A stretch of 32,365 nt of DNA. Source: an uncultured Solobacterium sp. (GTDB lineage: Bacteria; Bacillota_I; Bacilli_A; Erysipelotrichales; Erysipelotrichaceae). How positions within the stretch are numbered: position 1 is the stretch's first letter; each line of letters begins with the position of its first letter. The position numbers and the translations under genes were made by a program. A model generated the notes under the pieces. The model had not been told where the DNA came from, made no database searches, and worked only from the letters and a program-made list of their open reading frames with translations. Of the stretch, positions 27,259-32,365 are shown one piece after another. The stretch is from the NCBI GenBank assembly GCA_946415785.1, contig CAMKTV010000012.1, forward strand, positions 1 through 32,365. Direction: 5' to 3'.

Positions 27259-28131
27259 TTATTTTAATCTTTCTCTTTCGTATGAACTTCTATTTACTGT
27301 TATCTTATATACATATTCTTCGCCATCAGGAGAAGTAAGACTAAATTCAGTTTCACCTATTTTCTTAAATTCAGCATTTACCATATATTCTTCAATATTT
27401 TCTTCATAGACAATATATAATCTGCCAAAGTCTTCATCTTTAAGTGTAACGGTATATGTATCATCAAATTCAAATCCAGTTTCACCGCCACTGATAAGAA
27501 CGGTTGTATTGTAATAATTGTTACCTTGGACAATTGATAGAACACTCATGCCAATTAATGTAACGATACTAATACCTAAACTGATGTATTTTAATTTCTT
27601 GTCATTAAAAATAAATAAAGAATATAAAATCATTGTAAAGGCACAGAATATTGCGCTTAAAAGATGATTAGGGAAGAAGGTTAAAGCTTCTCTTAAGAAA
27701 CCACTATAATGGCTTCCGACAAATAAAATAACAGGCGTCAATATAAATAAACCCCACCATTTATCTTTCTTTAAATAATAGCCAACATATCCCATTGGAA
27801 GTGTTAAACAGGTCCACTTAAACCATTCAGGATAATACTTGAATATTCCCCAGCCATAAGGGTTAAATGGTACCTGTACTAAATAAACTAATGGTTGAGA
27901 TATTAAAAAGAACACAAAACACTTTAAAGCTGATTCTTTTGGACTTTTAGAATTGATAATAATTAATGTTCCAAATAATACCCACCATTCAAATGTGATA
28001 GATATATCAGCAAACGATGTATCCCTTAAAAATGGCAACATTGCGACTACACCAGTATATATTCCGATTATTATGGAAAATATAATTAATTTCTTCCAGG
28101 TTATATTAAGTTCACCAAATATTTTTTTCAT
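27259..28131 (-). CDS. Membrane protein of unknown function (about 7 TM helices plus soluble C-terminal domain)
   Basis: ORF with hydrophobic segments; SD ggaga upstream. Confidence 0.7.
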   Translation of the reverse strand: MKKIFGELNITWKKLIIFSIIIGIYTGVVAMLPFLRDTSFADISITFEWWVLFGTLIIINSKSPKESALKCFVFFLISQPLVYLVQVPFNPYGWGIFKYYPEWFKWTCLTLPMGYVGYYLKKDKWWGLFILTPVILFVGSHYSGFLREALTFFPNHLLSAIFCAFTMILYSLFIFNDKKLKYISLGISIVTLIGMSVLSIVQGNNYYNTTVLISGGETGFEFDDTYTVTLKDEDFGRLYIVYEENIEEYMVNAEFKKIGETEFSLTSPDGEEYVYKITVNRSSYERERLK

Positions 28132-28214
28132 ATTCTCTCCATTTCTCTTGAAAATGTTATATCACAGAAATCTGATATAGATTTTAATTCACAGATTTAT
28201 TCTTATTTATTAAT

Positions 28215-29171
28215 CTACAATATTTCCCAATAGCCATATCGTTTGCCATTGATTCTTTTAATTTGTTTGCTTTCTTGTAGTGTTGATGTTAACGATTTAA
28301 CGGTTCTAATAGAAATATTTAAGTTTTTAGCGATATCATCTATTTTTATATGAGGATTATCTTTGATCAATTTTAATACTCTATTTTCTTTTGAATCATT
28401 CATATCAGAGACTGTTTTAATATGTAAATCTTTGTTTTGAAGTTTATTATTTTTATTCATTAATAGATTTTCTAAGAAAGCTATTAAATAAGAATTATCA
28501 GCATATATGCCTTTATTAATATTTGTATAATTCGCTCTTACTAACGCGTTTCTAAAATACCAAGAATTTTTCGCAAATATATCATTTGTAACATCAAAAC
28601 CCAAACTGCGTAAATACTTAATCACAAAAACAGCCGTTGTTTTTGTGTTGCCCTCTTCAAAAGCATGTATCTGCCATAGGCTGCCAATAAAAAAAGACAG
28701 ATGTTCAATTACTTCTTTTGTTGATAAGCCTCGATAATTAAAACTTTTTTCTAAATTGAAATCATATTCTAAAGTTTCTTTTAGTTGTCGATAGTCACCA
28801 TATGAAACAGAAGCGTTATCTAAAATCCACTCTTTTTTTGAAATATTATAAGTCCTTAATTTTCCAGCATTTTTGATTATTCCTTTAAATAAATAACTAT
28901 GTATTGATAAAAATTGGCCAACAGTAAATGAAAAAGAATTATCAGAAAGTAATTTAGAAATTCTGATAGCAACTTTGTCTGTTTCTTCGCTTCTATCATT
29001 AACTATATTTTTGCTTTTATAATAAGTCGTTATTATATTATCCAATTCATCAAGGGTGATTTCACCTTTTATGTATTTAGATGATTCTTCAATAAAATAA
29101 GAAGAATTATTGAGCCTATCTACATATTGTAGTCCCTTGCCAGTTTCGATTAAATATTTGTTATTTTTCAT
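28215..29171 (-). CDS. Fic family protein with C-terminal winged HTH
   Basis: Fic core GKLRTYNISKKEW...IHAFEEGNTKTTAVFVIKYLRSLGF...FRNALVRANY; HTH NPHIKIDDIAKNLNISIRTVKSLTSTL. Confidence 0.9.
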   Translation of the reverse strand: MKNNKYLIETGKGLQYVDRLNNSSYFIEESSKYIKGEITLDELDNIITTYYKSKNIVNDRSEETDKVAIRISKLLSDNSFSFTVGQFLSIHSYLFKGIIKNAGKLRTYNISKKEWILDNASVSYGDYRQLKETLEYDFNLEKSFNYRGLSTKEVIEHLSFFIGSLWQIHAFEEGNTKTTAVFVIKYLRSLGFDVTNDIFAKNSWYFRNALVRANYTNINKGIYADNSYLIAFLENLLMNKNNKLQNKDLHIKTVSDMNDSKENRVLKLIKDNPHIKIDDIAKNLNISIRTVKSLTSTLQESKQIKRINGKRYGYWEIL

Positions 29172-29195
29172 ATTATTATGTTATCAATTTAATTT

Positions 29196-29232
29196 CCAAA
29201 GTGTAATTCTCAAAGTGCAATTTGCACTTTGG
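29196..29232. promoter_or_regulatory. Operator-like inverted repeats upstream of the fic gene
   Basis: CCAAAGTGTAA (29196-29206), CAAAGTGCAA-T-TTGCACTTTG (29211-29231). Confidence 0.65.
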
Positions 29233-29250
29233 AAAGTGAACAAAATAATA

Positions 29251-29276
29251 AAAAATCACTGATTTGCATCAGTGAT
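29251..29276 (-). terminator. Terminator of the RloC-like gene
   Basis: Minus strand ATCACTGAT-GCAA-ATCAGTGAT-TTTTT. Confidence 0.8.
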
Positions 29277-29373
29277 AACAAACTATAAATGGGGCGATAA
29301 CAAAAATTATCTGAAACCCTAAAGTAAAAGTTGATAAACAACTAATTCCTATAAATATTATAGCACATTTATT

Positions 29374-31515
29374 TTAATTTGTCATAGCAGAAAAATGATT
29401 TTTATCAGTTTCATTGATTTTTCTCATTAAATATTTTGCACTTTTTAGTATTTGATCTGGTGTTCGTATAGTTTGATGAGATAGTATATTACATAAATCT
29501 AATAATGCTGGAATTTGTATATTATCTTGATGAGAACAATTTACATCACCACATAATGCAATTTTTACATTTGTTATATTATCTAGTGTTGGACTAGATT
29601 TTTTTACTTTAAACCTCATGAATTGTTCTAATACTTTTCTCATAACATTTGGATAATGATACATTTCGCACTCATCTAAATCATCTGCATTATCTTTTTT
29701 TGAAAATTCATATATTTCTTTAAAATCATGCATATAAGGTGTTTCATTTGTTTTTGTTTTTACAATATAACTGCCTTTTTCATTCTTTTTAATTTCATAA
29801 AATCTATATGGTGTTTCATTTCCATTTGCATCTTTTTTATCAGTCTTACCATAACTCATATTGCAAAAATCATCCCATACATGTGTAAAAATAAATACTT
29901 GTGGATTGCTTAATTCTAATAGTTTTTTTATTAATTCTAATACATACACCTTATTAACATCATCTACACTAGATATTGGGTCATCTATAATAATATATTT
30001 TATTTCATCTTTAAAGTTTTGTTGAACTTTATCATTAAATAACTCATAATAGAAGAATAATAATGCTAATAAATTATTTTCGCCTTCGCTTACATCATTT
30101 ATGGTTAATGAAATATCATCTCTTCTGTGCTTTATTGTATAGTTGTTATTTATTATATCAAGATAAAAATCTATTCCTAATTCTTGTAATAGTTCGTTTA
30201 TAAAATTAGCAAAATCATTTGTAGTAGATTTACTATTTTTTAATTCATTTATTTCTCTTGTTAATATGCTATTAGATTTAGATACTGATATTATTTCGTT
30301 TTCTTTATTTTCTAATTCTTTAAGTCCATTAGCAATGGTTTTACTTTCTGATATTTCTAATGCTATTGAGCCTTTAATTAAAGTATTACTCTTTTCAATC
30401 ATTTTACTTAATTCTTTTTCTTTTTCTTGTTTAGAATTACTAATTTCTAATTGATTATCATTAATATTACTCATAATATGTTTTAATGTTGTAGAATCAA
30501 ATGGTTCATTTTTTTCAAAGTTATCAAGTTTTGCTTTAATCTTTCCATTTATAGATATTAATTGTTGCTGATTATCGCCTAAAGCATCATAATATTTATG
30601 TATTGAATCATTGACTAAACTACCCATTAAATCTTTATTATTTTTTAAATCTAGTTCTATAATTGATTTTATTTCAATATGTAATCTGTTAAGCATAATT
30701 AAATCTTTTTGCTTCTTATCATTTAAATAATTATTGATTATTTCTTCAATTTCGTCTATTTCAATACTACTTCCACAAAATTTGCATTTTTTTGAATTAT
30801 CGTGTTTATGAATAGCTAATCCTTGCTCTAGCCAAGATAATATTTCAGCGGATGGTATTTCGTTCTTTTCATAGTTTCTATTCATAATTGATGATATTGT
30901 ATCAATTTCATCATTCGTTAAAGTCTGTATTGTTAATAACTCAATATCTTGAAGAGTATTTAATTCTTTTTCGTAGCTAGATGAATCTTTTACATTTTTC
31001 AAATCATCCTTTGATTTAACAACTTTTAGCGCTGCTTCTAAATCTTTTCCGTATGAGGAAACTAATTCTCTTACACTTTCGGCAGTTCTTTTCTTTATTG
31101 AAGAATTTCCTTTTTTTGAATCAAAAATTCTATTAACCTCATTTTTGATAATTTGTTCTGCTTGTTCTTTCTCATTTTGTATAAGTGAAATATCTTTATA
31201 ATTCTTCATTTTTTCTTCAATTGCTTTCTCTATATCAACATTTTCTTTACCAAAATTTGCAACAATACCTTTCAAATCAATATTATTTTCTAACAACAAA
31301 TTATCTTTGATAAAATCCTTATTAAAAAATCGATAGTTTTCATCCGTCAAACTTGAATCCTTTTTGATTTCTGCTAAAATTCCTTTTGATAAAGCAGTTT
31401 TCCCTTTTCCATTGTATCCAAAAAATATATTTTTTTGTTTAAATTTATCTTCTGAATTTGGACCAGTATAATTTTTAAAAGATTTAAAAGTATAATTGTT
31501 AATTACTTCTATCAT
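29374..31515 (-). CDS. AAA_13 / RloC-PrrC-like ABC ATPase, candidate anticodon nuclease with zinc-hook CxxC
   Basis: GYNGKGKTALSKGI, INDVSEGENNLLALLF, IIIDDPISSVDD, FIFTHVWDD; CKFCG in coiled coil; C-terminal MRKVLEQF...NCSHQD. Start moved from 31545 to ATG 31515 because ggatggag precedes it. Confidence 0.75.
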   Translation of the reverse strand: MIEVINNYTFKSFKNYTGPNSEDKFKQKNIFFGYNGKGKTALSKGILAEIKKDSSLTDENYRFFNKDFIKDNLLLENNIDLKGIVANFGKENVDIEKAIEEKMKNYKDISLIQNEKEQAEQIIKNEVNRIFDSKKGNSSIKKRTAESVRELVSSYGKDLEAALKVVKSKDDLKNVKDSSSYEKELNTLQDIELLTIQTLTNDEIDTISSIMNRNYEKNEIPSAEILSWLEQGLAIHKHDNSKKCKFCGSSIEIDEIEEIINNYLNDKKQKDLIMLNRLHIEIKSIIELDLKNNKDLMGSLVNDSIHKYYDALGDNQQQLISINGKIKAKLDNFEKNEPFDSTTLKHIMSNINDNQLEISNSKQEKEKELSKMIEKSNTLIKGSIALEISESKTIANGLKELENKENEIISVSKSNSILTREINELKNSKSTTNDFANFINELLQELGIDFYLDIINNNYTIKHRRDDISLTINDVSEGENNLLALLFFYYELFNDKVQQNFKDEIKYIIIDDPISSVDDVNKVYVLELIKKLLELSNPQVFIFTHVWDDFCNMSYGKTDKKDANGNETPYRFYEIKKNEKGSYIVKTKTNETPYMHDFKEIYEFSKKDNADDLDECEMYHYPNVMRKVLEQFMRFKVKKSSPTLDNITNVKIALCGDVNCSHQDNIQIPALLDLCNILSHQTIRTPDQILKSAKYLMRKINETDKNHFSAMTN

Positions 31516-31652
31516 AAACTCCATCCCAATTAAATATTTTATCATATTTATCTCATTAGTTTTGTTTTACAACAGATAAATTGAACAAATTTCAAAGAAA
31601 GCCTTCTCAAGATAAAATAAAAATGCTTTAATTGTTATAGGAGGCAGAACAC

Positions 31653-32365
31653 ATGAAAAATAAAAAGTATACTTATATTAGTTTGTTTAGTAGTGCTGGT
31701 ATTGGATGCTATGGATTTAAAATGGAAGATTTTGAATGTGTTGCTACTAATGAACTTATAGAAAGAAGATTAAATGTTCAAAAAGTTAATCATAAATGTA
31801 AATACAATTCTGGTTATATATATGGAGATATAACTTTGGATGAAACTAAAAATAAACTATTTGATGAAATAAAATTATGGAATAAAAAAGAAAACATAGA
31901 TAATATTGATGTAGTCATTGCAACTCCACCTTGTCAAGGTATGTCTGTTGCTAATTTAAAAAAGAATAATGAAATTAATAGAAATTCACTTGTTATTGAA
32001 TCTATTAAAATTATTAAAGAAATTAAACCAAAAATTTTTATCTTTGAAAATGTATCTGCATTTTTAAAAACGGCTTGTATTGATACAGATGATAAAATTA
32101 AATCTATAGAAGAAGCTATTAATTATAATTTAGATAATAATTACGTAATTATGAGTCGTGTCATAAACTTTAAAGATTATGGTTCTAACTCTAGTAGAAC
32201 TAGAACTCTCGTAATTGGAGTTAGGATGGATTTTGAAGATTATATTTCTCCAATAGACCTATTCCCAAAGAGAAGAAAAGAAAAAAATTTAAGGCAAGTT
32301 ATTGGAAAATTAAAACCATTGACTGAATTTGGTGAAATAAGCAATGATGATATTTATCATTTTTT
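31653..32365 (+). CDS. DNA (cytosine-5) methyltransferase, truncated by the window edge
   Basis: ISLFSSAGIGCYGFK, VVIATPPCQGMSVANL, PKIFIFENVSAFL, NFKDYGSNSSRTRTLVIGV; SD aggagg; not in the supplied ORF track. Confidence 0.9.
   Translation, partial: MKNKKYTYISLFSSAGIGCYGFKMEDFECVATNELIERRLNVQKVNHKCKYNSGYIYGDITLDETKNKLFDEIKLWNKKENIDNIDVVIATPPCQGMSVANLKKNNEINRNSLVIESIKIIKEIKPKIFIFENVSAFLKTACIDTDDKIKSIEEAINYNLDNNYVIMSRVINFKDYGSNSSRTRTLVIGVRMDFEDYISPIDLFPKRRKEKNLRQVIGKLKPLTEFGEISNDDIYHF

Noticed and set aside
29281-29345. AT-rich spacer with ggggcgataacaaaaattatctgaaaccc, suspected mobile-element end
   Set aside because: No matching inverted or direct repeat partner found in the window.
1-32365. 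tRNA, rRNA, transposase or integrase genes
   Set aside because: None recognised on either strand; accessory modules lack an obvious mobilising enzyme in-window.

Overview
Low-GC Firmicutes chromosome segment, Erysipelotrichia/Mollicutes-like by codon usage and gene style (an inference). Housekeeping blocks: trkA-trkH-Na/Pi cotransporter-YoaP-like GNAT operon, APC permease, GH43 plus a second glycosidase, diacylglycerol kinase, PduL, and a heterodimeric ABC exporter. These are interleaved with accessory, defence-type modules. (1) 7.4-14.4 kb: NERD protein, NUDIX hydrolase translationally coupled to a PLD-DEAD helicase-DUF3427 protein, then a UvrD-type helicase fused to a degenerate PD-(D/E)XK-like domain and an intact DEDDh exonuclease. 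(2) 16.0-17.1 kb: XRE-Panacea antitoxin overlapping a RelE-like candidate toxin. (3) 17.2-17.8 kb: gene relics, including an ORF6N fragment carrying a 27-bp palindrome. (4) 28.2 kb to the end: stand-alone Fic-HTH protein, a RloC/PrrC-like anticodon-nuclease candidate, and a divergent C5 DNA methyltransferase truncated by the window edge. A recurring sequence-level signal is a TATAAT-like -10 box exactly 6 nt before the ATG, without a Shine-Dalgarno sequence, at several genes; this suggests leaderless transcripts. All calls come from reading motifs by eye; no database search was run.
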